NCBI GenBank assembly: GCA_022497145.1
Contig: MU385858.1
Span: 62,001-126,000 of the forward strand
Source of the DNA: Rostrohypoxylon terebratum
Taxonomy: Eukaryota > Ascomycota > Sordariomycetes > Xylariales > Hypoxylaceae
Direction of reading: 5' to 3'
DNA: 64,000 nt
This document shows, one piece after another, positions 23,440 through 34,449 of the stretch. The notes beneath the pieces are model-generated. The model had not been told where the DNA came from. It saw only the letters and a program-made list of their open reading frames with translations, and searched no databases. Made by a program: the position numbers and the translations under genes. Within the stretch, counting starts at the first letter, position 1. Each line of letters opens with the position of its first letter.

Positions 23440-25872
23440 TCAAGCCTCGATCTTCCTACCCTTCCGATCAACCCTCACATCCCTCGGATCGAACCCGCCA
23501 TTGCCCCAAGTCGCCCACTCCGGCGTCTCAGGCCCCATGTACTCCTCCGGCGTCCACTCGCCATCAGCCCCGCGTTCCTCAAGCAGCTCAAAGAAGCGCT
23601 GGTAATCAATCCTCGTATGCCACTTCCCATCAACCCTAAACCTCTCGCTCGCAATGAGCACGCAGCAGCTATGCGCGTGCTCGGCCGCGATCCCGTACTT
23701 CAGCCCGCGCTCCCTCAGCTTATTATCCAGCGCGGTGACGAACTCCGTGACCTCGGCGTAGAACGGCACGTTCGCCATGCTCAGCCCCGCGCCAGCGCTG
23801 CTCGACGTGCCGCAGTACGTGACGCCCTTGATCTCGACGAAGCACGGCAGGCCCCTCTCGACGAGGTCCGCGTACCCCTCGACCTCATCTTCGACGTTGA
23901 ACCCCTTGACGAGCGTCAGCCGGAAGACGGTGCGCTGCTTATTCCGCTTCTCGCGCAGGATATCCAGACAGCGCTGGAACCGCTCCCAGAAGTCGCGGTG
24001 GAGCGGGCGGTCGATTTTCCGCAGGGACTCTTTGTTGCTCGCGTCGATGGACACGTAGAGTTGCGTGACGGCTTTGAGCGCCGCTAGTTGCTCCGGGTGC
24101 TGCGCATTGCACACGAGGAACGAGGATATGCGCTCGCCGTGCAGCAGCGCCAGGAACTCGTTGATGTGCGGGTAGAAGATGGGTTCGCCCACTAGGCTCA
24201 GCGCGCAGTGCCGGATGCGCATCGCCTCGGCAAACCGCTCGGCTCGGACCCCCGGGATGCCGCGGAGCATCTTGATCTTCTGGTAGTGGCCAGCCTTGAC
24301 GCCGTCGAAGATCGTCTCGGGAGGGTCGACGACCCAACGCCACGTCGTGCCGACTGGGTTCGTTCCGTGTCGCCAGCAGAAGACGCATTTGTTGGAGCAG
24401 GATAGAGACGGCGTGGTTTCCATACATTGGTGCGACGCGATGCCGTAGAAGGAGAATTTGTAGCAGGAGCCGCGCCCGCGTAGTGCTGACTTAGTCCATC
24501 TACAGATCTTGACCCCGGAGTGAGATCCTACAATCGTGTAACCCTGCTTGGTTAAAGACGCATATGTGGGAGAGTTTTTGGGTACCATCTCTTTGATGGT
24601 TTGTGGTGGTTTTCTCGATTTTGGTTTGTTGTACGTTGTGAAATCTACAGCGATCGGTGTTGGGTTGTTCGATTTTTCGGAACTTCCTTGAGAGGCCTTC
24701 ATGATCCGTCCAAGGTCTTCGACATCCTCGAGATTTGTAGAGCGGCCCTTTTTCGCTTTACTGGTTGTCGACGTTGATTCGATAACAACCTCGCCGTCAT
24801 CATCGTCATCGGAGCCGTATTCTTCGTCACTTTCCACAGCGTCCCCACTTCCCGGGACCCCTTCCCCTAAGGATCCTGTTCGACCAACTTGTTGTAAGAT
24901 ATCCTTTACACCGTCTGTCCATTCATCCAACCTTTCTCTCAGATCTCTTTTTGTATCTGCCATCCCTAGAGGGTAAGCTCTCTTGCGACCTGTGAGCCTG
25001 GCCATCCACTTGTCGACCTCCTTGGCTTGGAAGCAGAACCCTTCGTCTTCAGTTGGCCATCCCTCTCGATCGCCTAGTCCAAACACGGAGTAGCCTAGTA
25101 TACCTGAGAGCGGAGCCGTGTCGATTCTGAAGTCATGATGGGTTTCTTGTAGATGTTCGAGATAATTGTCGTTTATGGAGTCGATGTTATAGCTTGGTAC
25201 TAAGAGGAGATAGAAGTAGTCCACCGGTACATTTGGGTCTACTAGCTTGGGTGCGCTGATGAAGTATTCGTCGTAATCTATCTGGGCCAAATCTAGGACG
25301 ATCGGGCTTAAGAAAGCTTTTCTGGAGTCGTCGGTTTGCTCTTTTAACAGGACGTCGAGAGTTTGGGCGATCCCGGCAGCAGTCTTCTCTGTACTCCCGG
25401 TCAGGGATGAAAAGAATACGAGTACTTGAATAGGGGCTTCGCGGTTCGATTGTACGTCTTTTCGTGTGTTGTCTACTTTTCGTAGCTCGCCCTTGATGCG
25501 CCGTGGTCCAGCTGTGACCTCTTTTGTTTTCTCATCAGGCGAATCGCTAGGTAAATCAATCTTCTCTTTCGTAATTATACCATTTCTGTTTGGTATTGGT
25601 ATTGGTATTGGTATCGTCTTCGTAAGCTGCTGGTCGAGTTCAGATACGTTGGCGGTAGTGCTGGTTTTCTGTAGTAGTTCGATATACAGCCAAACCACGG
25701 TCAAAATACAAGTTATCGCCACCAGAATCGTAGGTCGGTGTTCGTGCCATAGTTCGAGGATACCTAACAGAATGTTACCACATATTCAAATATTCACAGG
25801 GGTTTGTGTACAAAGCTTACCCTTGAACGGACCATGGACATCTAAGCCAATCTCCCCTGTCCCGTTCTCCAT
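23440..25872 (-). CDS. tyw1: tRNA 4-demethylwyosine synthase Tyw1 (flavodoxin + radical SAM)
   Basis: Second enzyme of wybutosine synthesis: it condenses N1-methylguanosine-37 of tRNA-Phe with pyruvate carbons to make the tricyclic 4-demethylwyosine. Exon 1 (25872-25821) and exon 2 (25763-23440) with a 57 bp intron give 791 residues. The N terminus has a membrane anchor (about 27-48, TILVAITCILTVVWLYIEL), as in yeast Tyw1, which places the enzyme at the ER. A flavodoxin domain follows (about 125-305: VLVFFSSLTGSTEKTAAGIAQ; GYSVFGLGDREGWPTEDEGFC), then an acidic linker (ESDEEYGSDDDDDGE). The radical-SAM core has C473-x3-C477-x2-C480 (CSNKCVFCW) for the 4Fe-4S cluster, and LVGEPIFYPHINEF, YVSIDASNKESLRKIDRP and the C-terminal Tyw1 block (AEHAHSCCVLIASERF). 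An imperfect GGTATT repeat codes for a PIPIPIP stretch. The model is certain in the core. Confidence 0.96.
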
Positions 25873-26541
25873 CGTTGGCGATGCGGTTGTAGTGTCAAAG
25901 TCGACACAATTTTTACTGCTGAGAATTCAGGTGAGTAAGCCCCGGAGAAGGTAGCGGGGCTTTATGGCAGCCAGTCGCCTATGTAGAATTTTAAATAGAG
26001 GGGCAATTAGGTGATGAAGAGCCCCGCAAACCCCAGATTTAGTTGAAAGTTAGTACTATCGATAACGGGTAACAGATCCCTGGGCCATGACTCGGGACCT
26101 CGATTGGAGCTAACATCTGGGCAATTTCCACCCATCGAAAAACAACTAATGGAACCAGTCAGTAACATCAGCAACAATCTTATTTTGACTACACCATCTG
26201 ACCGTGAAACTTATTGAGACTTCTTAAGACGACTACTAGGTAATTACTATCATGTGGTATCATTCGCAACTAATTCAAATAGCTATGTTCCGAAATTGCG
26301 ATATCTAGCAGCCAATATTCCCCTGCGCCTCAGCTGGCCTCAATAAACACGATAGGCCATGGATAGGTATGTAAGCATAAAAATAATAGCAATCCCCAGC
26401 CCAAATATGACAGTGTAAAGAATACCTAGTAGGTAATTTCCAGTTTGTCCTTTTCGTCAATAAAACTTCTCAAATCCACTGATACAAAGGAAAACTGGCA
26501 TGGCTCCGTCGCTATCCTTTATGTACGAATATGTGCATCTG
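25873..26541. other. tyw1 upstream region and 3' region of next gene
   Basis: 669 bp without a gene. It serves as tyw1 promoter and as 3' region of the minus-strand gene at 26542. Nothing specific recognised. Confidence 0.5.
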
Positions 26542-27893
26542 TTACACATCCGGATCGCTCTCCACTTTCGGGGCATCGAATAGTAAATCGGGAATTTTGT
26601 TCACTACATCCGCATAGAGATCGCGAGCCCAACAGATGGTCACCATGATTGCCAGTGCGTTCCATTGGTTCTGGTTCTTTTCCAATAGGTTTACTTGGAT
26701 TGGGATATGACAGGTGGCTTCCGGGTCTTGAGAGTCCAACGTAACGATGAACAAGATGTGTTTGAAGATGACAAGACCGAATATTACCGGCGAAACCGGC
26801 CTCTGGTCGCTAGGCACACGTTCTAGCCTCTCTCGCCACGCCGTAGCCACCTCCGCCATACTCTTCTGAATGGGTATATGCATATTGTGCTTGTTTGCCT
26901 CATACATCTCTATCAACCGCACGTTGGGCGGTAGGGTGTCGCTAAACCTAGCAATGTCTGCGTCGAGCTCGGCCCAGCGCAGGGCGGTTTGGACCCTTTC
27001 TTTAATATGCTTGACAATTCGTCGTTCATTATCGTCCTGCGTAGCATCTGTCTTCGCTTTGCGCATGTCGCGGATTTGCCCGTGGATATCCATGAGTCTA
27101 CGAAGTGCTCTCGCTCCTATTGAAAAGAAATTAGCTGAGCTGAACAAAACATCGACAACCTTGGATCAAATGTACCTCGATATTCAAGCCTATCTGAGAG
27201 TGCGTAGATCCTGGGGCGAGTAGCCACGGCGTTGGTCTTGATGTAGAATAGGCCTTCTGGTAAAGGAACTCCTCGGAAGTGCATTTTCCATGTCGAGGGC
27301 ATGAGTGAGTATTCGTCTCGTGCCCTTAAAATCTGATTGAGGAAGACCTGCTCGTAACGCCATCCATCTTCCGAACCATAGTTCTTGGTTGCTTCCGGAG
27401 TGGTTGACGATACTTCTGAATCGCTTGGGACCATGTCGTCATCACCGTCCGCAGCCTGTTCGAATGCCGCTTCTTTGGCGGGTTTGCTGCGTTGGTATAG
27501 TGGATTCTCTGGGGTTTGGGGGGGCGATTTGTCCTCAATCGATGAAAATGCAAGTACATTATCGTAGCTTTCCGCCGTGCTGTCCGGGGTTTCTAGTCTT
27601 TCAGCTACCGCTGTGCCCATTTCATGGTCACTGATATCTTCTTGCTTGATTATGTCGTCGGCCTTTTCGGCCGTGACCGGCCTGCTAGCTTGTGCTGCCA
27701 TTCCAAGATAACTTCTCCATCCTGGGCTTCCAGTTGACTCTTGATGGGTATTCTTCTTGGGTGTCAAGGGTTTAGTAACCCGGCCGCCTAGGATCCTATC
27801 TCTCAAAGAGCCATTGTTTGAACTGCTGAATGTAGGTCTGATAGGCGAACTATTAGGTGCCGAACGGGAGAACCAACTGCTGAAGCTAGCCAT
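26542..27893 (-). CDS. Conserved-looking fungal protein of unknown function
   Basis: I do not recognise this protein. Two exons, 27893-27176 and 27116-26542, with a 59 bp intron (gtacat...caatag), give 430 residues; the join codes for DRLEYRGARALRRLMDIHG in one frame. Residues 1-185 are Ser/Pro-rich and probably disordered. From about 185 the sequence looks folded: EDGWRYEQVFLNQILRARDE, MHFRGVPLPEGLFYI, then helices with heptad character (RRLMDIHGQIRDMRKAK; RRIVKHIKERVQTALRW), then a more hydrophobic part (PVIFGLVIFKHILFIVTLD, NQWNALAIMVTICWARDLY). The C terminus is acidic. There is no signal peptide. The hydrophobic patches are too interrupted to be called membrane helices. Codon use and splice signals look normal, so I take it as real. 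Confidence 0.8.
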
Positions 27894-29536
27894 GCTGTTG
27901 ATGGTATGTCCTGCCCTGCCACAAGGCTCGTCGTAAAAGTACCAAGGTTCAAGGGTAACGAAGTGGGCTGTGAAGAGAATGAATCGTAAAGAACTTGGAG
28001 TCTTAGAGTCCGCCGATGAATACCTTTCAATCAGATATGCTGAAATGGAATGAAATGAATGCCCCGTTGTTGATAGTGCTGGGTGAATTGAAAAATGAGA
28101 AAATGAGATATGAGTATTATTGTTATTATTGGCTTCCTTAACTGACGGAACCAGCGAGGAAGTTACTCGTTACTCGTAGTTAATCGATCGGTGGGATCTA
28201 TCAACCATTTGACGCCTCCCACACAACTGTCGAGAATTTAGATGTTGTGCCGTTTTTGGTCAAATCGGGCATGCCAAATCTGCAATGATGGTAGGGGTGA
28301 AGTAGTAGGCAGCGATCACGAGAGAGACGATTTCCATTGATGTGAAATGTGTAACCCGTCACTAGGCCGCTTCCGGTGAATGCGAATTCGTAACTGATAC
28401 TATTTGATACTACATAGTCGCTGTTGCTAAGATTCCTTAGCTATTGCTTGCAGTTACTTTTAAAAAAACATCCTAGGCATGGTTTAACTAGATACATATA
28501 TAGTAATAGCAGCTGGCAATCTCTCTCGAAATCTTGATTGTGAATTGTGAATTGTGAACAGGAGCCCCGTGTGGGTGGTTACTTCTAATTCACGTTGTAG
28601 CCTTGGACCTGCCGAAGGGAGTTCTGGCTGAAAGACAGTGAAGCTCGCGCAAGTGCAACAGGTACTATGTACCTACATTCCTGTTGTCACGAGCTAGTCC
28701 TAAAATAGCATGGATGATATCACGGGAATAAACTGCCGATTACATAATTATATTAATCGAACCCGCAGCTATCGAGGGTAGGTACGTATAGTACAATGTA
28801 CATTGTGATGCGACCTCGATACCCAGCTGAATTCCAGCTGTTTCCTTCCTGTACTTGAGCTGCAGCACTTTGGCAAGTACACCTGGGCAGTTGGGGTTGG
28901 TACCACAACCTTGACCGCGACATACTATGTACATTGTACGCGCCGCCCAACTTAACCTCAAGCACCTAGCACCGAAACCCAACATTGAATCATTTGAATG
29001 ACATGACATAGGAGATGTTCATCATCTCCCTAACACATCCTTTCATCTTTTCTTTTTCTAAGAAAAACAATCACAACCTAAAAGCACAACACTTATTTAT
29101 GCCCGTTTGAGCTTCCCGTTTGTCGCAGCGGTTTTCACAGCACGGACATAGACGGATAGGTACATGAATACTGTCAGTTGTTAGGTACCTAGTAATTACT
29201 TGTACATTTGTACTGCGCATGCATAGTACGGTACAGCATAGTACAGCATAGTACAGCATAGTACAGCATAGTACATACATCACCATAACTTTCCACTTTT
29301 TTTTTCTTCCGTTTCCAAGCTCCAAGCTTTCGTCTTGGAGACTTAGGCTCTTAAAAAATAATTCGGAACATTTTCCCGTCAAAGAGACCTTCAATCACAA
29401 ACGCGACATCCTTTTCACTCGCAACTCGCAACTTACTGCACACTCCCTCCTTCTCTTGTCGGCGATAATTCTACAAGAAATGTGCATCCTTTATTAACTA
29501 TACCCTCCACTTACTTCACGTTTCCTGTCACAAGCC
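27894..29536. promoter_or_regulatory. Divergent upstream region of the unknown gene and the acinus-like gene
   Basis: 1.6 kb with promoters at both ends and no gene. Notable items are a 14 bp perfect palindrome ACAATGTACATTGT at 28793-28806, a related TACATTGTAC at 28930-28939, a four-copy decamer repeat at 29231-29270 and an inverted repeat CTCCAAG/CTTGGAG near 29317-29340. The last 130 bp before 29537 are CT-rich. Confidence 0.55.
29231..29270 (+). repeat. Four perfect copies of GTACAGCATA
   Basis: The decamer occurs four times head to tail, flanked by partial copies on both sides (GCATAGTACG before, GTACATACAT after). It lies about 270 bp upstream of the acinus-like start codon. Confidence 0.95.
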
Positions 29537-31441
29537 ATGGCTACCGACTGGAATAAACTCAAGGTTGTCGACCTCAAAGCCCAGCTCAAACGTCTTGGCC
29601 TACCTCAGAATGGCCTCAAGGCTGATCTAGTTGCACGCTTGGTAGCTGCCGAGACTGAGAATGACCCTTCTCCTACTCCCGATGAACCGACCCCCAATGA
29701 AGCTATTGAAAGCACTAAAGAAGTTAACGGCGAGTCCCAGCCGCAGCCACAGCCACAGCCGCAGCCGCAACAACAGCAATCCCCAGAGGAACGCGAGGCC
29801 ACCGAACAAGTCACAGAACAAGTCGCAGAACAAGAACTCCCCAGTGAACCCCCCCAGCAAGCACATGTCTCCAACGAAGTTGAACAGGCAGAACCAGAAC
29901 CTCCTGTAGCTGCACCTGTCGTTGAGACCCAGACTATCACGGCCCCATCGTCCTCGGACGCGACCCCTTTACGACCCACAGAAGTTTTACAGGACTCGCA
30001 GAAGCGAAAACGAAGATCATTGAGCCCTGCCCCTTCCACCCACGAAGTCGCACGCAAACGAGCTAGACAAGATGATCACGATATACAGGAAGGTCAAGAT
30101 ATGGATTCTGTTTCGGCGGACATCGATGAGGTAGCACCTCAAAAAGAAGACGCCTCGATCCCTTCTGACAATGAAATGCAAGGTGCCAAAGAGATTACGC
30201 CACCCGAACCCGAACGCGATGATGGCGTGGCCCAGCCCAGCCCGAAGGAAAATGCACCCGCAGATGCTCAGAATGGACATCCTGAAGATGTTGTTATGGA
30301 TAATACTGAGCCGACTTTCGAAGAGTCCCGCGAAGAGAACCTCTCTCGAAAAGAGCCTTATACCGCGCATCCAGAAGAGACAGAGCGCGACGTAGCGCCA
30401 TCTATCCACCCAGCAACGTGTGCATTGTATATCAAGGACTTTATGAGACCTCTTCGAGATCACGCGGTCAAGGATCATATATTACAACTCGCAGCACCGG
30501 CGGGCGCCCCTATTGAGGATGGTACAATCGTTGATTTCTACCTTGACACTATCCGCACACATGCATTTGTGGTGCTTAGCAGCATATCGTCTGCCTCAAG
30601 GGTACGTACCGCACTGCATAATCGCGTCTGGCCCGATGAGACAAACCGCAAGGCTCTGTGGGTTGATTTCATGCCGCCAGAGTGCTTCGCGAAGTGGGTT
30701 GATATGGAACAGACATCCTCCGGAAGACGTGGTTCGACAAACCGGTACGAGGTCGTCTATGATACCGACGAAGACGGTAATGTGATTGTTAAGCTCGAGG
30801 AGTTTGACAGCACCGGCCCTGCGCCGAAGCAAACGCTTATAGCACCCGAATCCGCACCTGAGCGCAAACAGTCCATCCCCACCGGTCCGTCCCGTCCCTT
30901 CGCTGGCCTCGAAGGCGCACCGACGGGGCCGCGCGGCTTTCCGGGAGGTCGTGGTCCCGCGATCCATCCTAACAGATTGGCGCAACTAGATCAACCCGGA
31001 CAGACAACTCGCGCGTTCCCCACCGTTACCTACCAGCCTGTCTCGGATGAGCTAGTTCGACGACGTCTCGAAACAATCTCAGCGGCGAAGACCAAGGAGT
31101 CGGGACGAGACTTTGGCAAGGATTATAAGCGCTATTACTTCGAGAACGGTGATACCCTTGTTGACAGAGGTCCCGAGATCTTCTTAGGTATCCGCCCACC
31201 GCACAGAGAGCGCCAGCGCGGCCAGAGACCTGATGCGCTCCGCGGTCGCCGAGGTGGAGAACGTGCTCGACGTCGTGCCGGCGGCATGCCGATCTTCCAC
31301 GGCGTCCCTCGAGGCGGTGATCGATTCCGTCCCGGAGACTCTTCCGGATCGGGTGCCAACGGCCGCTCTCGATACTCGGAGGACCGACCCAACCGCCGCT
31401 ATGATGATCGCGGAGGTCGAAGAGACAGGGACCGTTACTAA
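29537..31441 (+). CDS. Acinus-like SAP/RRM protein (ASAP/EJC-associated)
   Basis: A 634-residue single-exon protein that looks like the fungal counterpart of acinus, a scaffold of the ASAP/PSAP complex in mRNA splicing and exon-junction function. Residues about 5-40 are a SAP DNA/RNA-binding motif (LKVVDLKAQLKRLGLPQNGLKADLVARL). A long Gln/Pro/Glu-rich disordered part follows, including a QPQPQPQPQPQQQQ run and a basic KRKRRS patch. About 292-380 is an RRM-like fold (CALYIKDFMRPLRDHAVKDH; HAFVVLSSISSASRVRTAL). Near 515-555 comes the SAP18/RNPS1-binding-like block KDYKRYYFENGDTLVDRG followed by GIRPPHRER, typical of acinus. The C terminus is Arg/Gly-rich (RRGGERARRRAGG...DRGGRRDRDRY), as in RNA-binding proteins. 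The domain order supports the call; direct fungal evidence is thin, so the symbol is left blank. Confidence 0.82.
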   Translation: MATDWNKLKVVDLKAQLKRLGLPQNGLKADLVARLVAAETENDPSPTPDEPTPNEAIESTKEVNGESQPQPQPQPQPQQQQSPEEREATEQVTEQVAEQELPSEPPQQAHVSNEVEQAEPEPPVAAPVVETQTITAPSSSDATPLRPTEVLQDSQKRKRRSLSPAPSTHEVARKRARQDDHDIQEGQDMDSVSADIDEVAPQKEDASIPSDNEMQGAKEITPPEPERDDGVAQPSPKENAPADAQNGHPEDVVMDNTEPTFEESREENLSRKEPYTAHPEETERDVAPSIHPATCALYIKDFMRPLRDHAVKDHILQLAAPAGAPIEDGTIVDFYLDTIRTHAFVVLSSISSASRVRTALHNRVWPDETNRKALWVDFMPPECFAKWVDMEQTSSGRRGSTNRYEVVYDTDEDGNVIVKLEEFDSTGPAPKQTLIAPESAPERKQSIPTGPSRPFAGLEGAPTGPRGFPGGRGPAIHPNRLAQLDQPGQTTRAFPTVTYQPVSDELVRRRLETISAAKTKESGRDFGKDYKRYYFENGDTLVDRGPEIFLGIRPPHRERQRGQRPDALRGRRGGERARRRAGGMPIFHGVPRGGDRFRPGDSSGSGANGRSRYSEDRPNRRYDDRGGRRDRDRY

Positions 31442-32159
31442 CCAATTAACCAAATTGGCTAATATTTACAGATGTCACGAAGCCAATACCAAGTGACTGT
31501 ACTTCAAGAAGTACACAGATGAACTGTATATGAACGAACAAACGAACTAAGATCTGAACGTGTAGTGTGCGATGTGCAGCCAACCTTCTGCATCGCACCC
31601 GCAATTGCAAACGAAAAGCAAAAAGTTTCAGGGCATCTTTTTCGGAGCATAGTGACGCATCAGGAACGAACGAACTGCATTCGCAAGGACATAGGCACAC
31701 ATTAAAATGGAAAGGATACCCGGTCCGACATGGAAAGGGGAAGGGAAACGGTGACAAAAGAGAATGCCTAAGTTTAATGAGAACAAGCTGGCGATATGAG
31801 ACAGCCCTCTCCTTCTTGTGTGCGTGAACAGAGATCTGACATCTGACGCCTGAGTGTTTAGGTACCCCTAATAAGCTATTGCAAGACAAGTGTGCTAATA
31901 ATTGATGATTGCTTCTTCGGAGAAATCCATGGATGCTATATTTCCCGCCATGGTTGTGCGCCCGCTGATTTGATTGGAAATGTTCTTCGGATATTATGCG
32001 TGTATATGTGGATATCGCCGCCTTGCTTGCTCCTTGGACTCCTTGCTACTGACATAACTAACCTTCTACCAACAGGTGTATGTACAATGTAATATGCTCA
32101 ATCCAGATGTAGCTTGCTTCGACGTGTATAGGAAATCCAACAATCTCCTACTGTGTACT
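31442..32159. other. Convergent 3' regions
   Basis: 718 bp between the ends of the acinus-like and kinase genes. No gene or repeat recognised. Confidence 0.55.
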
Positions 32160-33495
32160 TTACATCTCGGTGTCGGGATCCTGCGATGGCCTTGCGGCCA
32201 GCACACTGCCAACAACCGAGGAGGCCCAAAGCAACGTATCGTCGAGGGAACTCACAGCCGCCGGTCGCACATGAACGCCATTGACGCAGGGATCCCGTTC
32301 CCAAGCCTTGGTCGCGCACCACGGGCGCCCGTGTTCCTGCTGTCGCACTTCTTCGTCGCTGGAATACGCCGCGGCCAGGTGAGGCAGGATGTGTTGGTGG
32401 TAGCGTTCGTAGTGTGGCCTACACAGATGGCATTACGTTAGTTATTGCTATTCATCACAACAGCTAAATTAATAAGACAGGATGGGACAGAGCAGGCAAG
32501 ACAACTCACCAAGCAACTTGATCAAAGTACCCCCCACTCTTCCAGCCCTCTCCCGGCTTCCTGTTCCCCTGCGGCACATCCACATACCGTTCTCTCTTAA
32601 ACCTCCTCCTCCTCGCCTGCTCCCGGTCCACGGCAAGGAAAAGCGCCACGTCGAAGCGATCCTGCATACGCCTGAGCGCGCGCAACGCCACCGCCTCCGC
32701 GTCCCCGCTCTTCGACACCCTTCCGATCGGCTCGTGGTCCGGGTCCCTCGCGAACAGCGTAAAGCCTTCTACGATGGTGAACCGGTACGGCACGATCGGC
32801 ACGCCGTTACCGTCTAGCCGTACCGACCTTATCTTCGCATCCCCATCTACCGCGCTACGTCGGAAGGCATCGCGCATAGCTTCGACAGCTGCATCAAGAG
32901 TCCCGGGCGCCAATTGACTCGCGGCCGTCGCAGCCGCGGGCGAGATATCGTCTCTTTCCACATCCTCCCCCTGCATCCCCGCGCGCTCCTGCATACGCGT
33001 CAAGAACCGCGGATTCGGCACGTCAGCGCGTCTACGCTTATCCGGCTCATCGATATGTCTCGCCAGCCTCTCGACATCGCAGCTCCCCACACGATCCCGA
33101 TCCTCCACCATTAGCAGCATCGGCGGATCATCCGGGCCCGTCATCCCCGCGACAAATTTATCCTCCGGCCACACGGGCCTTACCGGGACCTCGGGCCCGC
33201 TTTCCTTGCGGTCTTTGAAGAAATACGCATCTTGGTGTATGACCGCGGTATGCGGAGGGAGTTCGGGGTTATAGTCGCGATTGCACGATGCGAGACGGCA
33301 TACCGCTTCCCGGAGGACGACGTCGAGGAGGAGCGCGAGCGTTGTCTTGCCGGCGGACGTGCACCCGGAGATGCCTATGACGAAGTTCTCTTCGGGTTCG
33401 GTGGGGATGTCGTCGAGGCGATTTCGGTTATGTCCGCGGCTATCGAGTTCCATTATGCCGTAGCACGACCAGATCAACTTTTCGGTGTAATCCAT
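32160..33495 (-). CDS. nrk1: Nicotinamide riboside kinase-like P-loop kinase (Nrk1)
   Basis: Probably phosphorylates nicotinamide riboside to NMN in NAD salvage. Exons 33495-32510 and 32418-32160, intron 91 bp, total 414 residues, far longer than the 240 of yeast Nrk1. Residues 39-54 hold the P loop (GCTSAGKTT, Walker Lys at 50). HQDAYFFKDRKE is the substrate-binding region (the second Asp of the usual QDD is Ala here). YRFTIVEGFTLFARD has the conserved Glu-Gly. RFDVALFLAVDREQARRRRFKRE is the lid with arginines. The intron join restores YFDQVAWPHYERYHQHI, very like the Nrk-specific end. The extra length lies in an insertion (about 120-245, charged and Ala-rich) and a C-terminal tail of about 60 residues. 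An alternative ATG at residue 15 is possible. Uridine kinase-type activity cannot be excluded by eye. Confidence 0.83.
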
Positions 33496-34449
33496 CGCGT
33501 AGCGATAGCCCTGTAGAGCAGGAAGTAGGATGTTTAGAGACGTGAGGGCATAAATTACTTAGAAATTCGTGATACATTTCACTTCGATTGACTCCTAGAT
33601 ACCTTACACCTTATACTTCACATTCTACTCAAAAGTCCGGCATTTGAGGGCGCCATGATGGAATAGGTAGATACATTCTCCTAACTCGAGGTTGAGTCTC
33701 CTGACCATCGTACCAGGTAGCTGCTCAATGCTAGGGAGACACCTAGAGTCCTAGACGCCATTACCCATCGCATATTCCAGCGCGGTGCACAAAAGTGAGT
33801 CGATATTTATAAGAAACGGTCGATACCGGTTCAGCCTCAACCGGTACCTGGGTCCTGAGTAATATGTATGGGGTATATGGGGTATTATTCCATAATACCG
33901 TGTTTGGTGCTGGTGCTTGATAGTAACGCAACCGAAACAGGTTAATATCCTTGAGAATCCTTTCGGTTAGCGATTGTTAGAACAATCTAGAGTTATACTA
34001 ACATTTGACTATTCCAATTATTCAGGAAAACGACTGACAAGCATACTTGAAAATGGAATTGTAGCATCGGTGTCGGCATGTGCCGTCTCGCGTTAGTAAA
34101 GCTAGGAGAATGGGGCCACCACACCATTTGAGGCGAATGCCGCCGCATCATGAGTCCAGACCAAAATCTCCATCAAGTAATTATTGTTAAACAATCCGTC
34201 CAAAACAATTTTAGTTTATGACGAATTAGGACATATGTTTCGGTTATGTATTATGAAAAAATCTGATTGCGTTTAGGTAACCACATGATCACGATGATAT
34301 TAGAGAAATATGCCTCGGAGGGACATTGATATCAAATAAATGTAAATTGTTCAAAATTTGTCATAAGATGCCACATTCAGGATTGAAAAACACGCCTGCC
34401 CCAATTCCGTTGAATTAGCGATACCCGTACACAATATAAGATGTAAATT
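33496..34449. other. nrk1 upstream region and cpa1 3' region
   Basis: 954 bp, AT-rich, no gene recognised. A GGGGTATATGGGGTATTATTCCATAATACC segment at about 33868-33900 has a small inverted repeat (GGTATTAT...ATAATACC). Confidence 0.5.

Noticed and set aside
23617..24087. Plus-strand frame of 156 codons inside tyw1
   Set aside because: It is antisense to the conserved radical-SAM region; its content follows from the GC-rich codons of tyw1.
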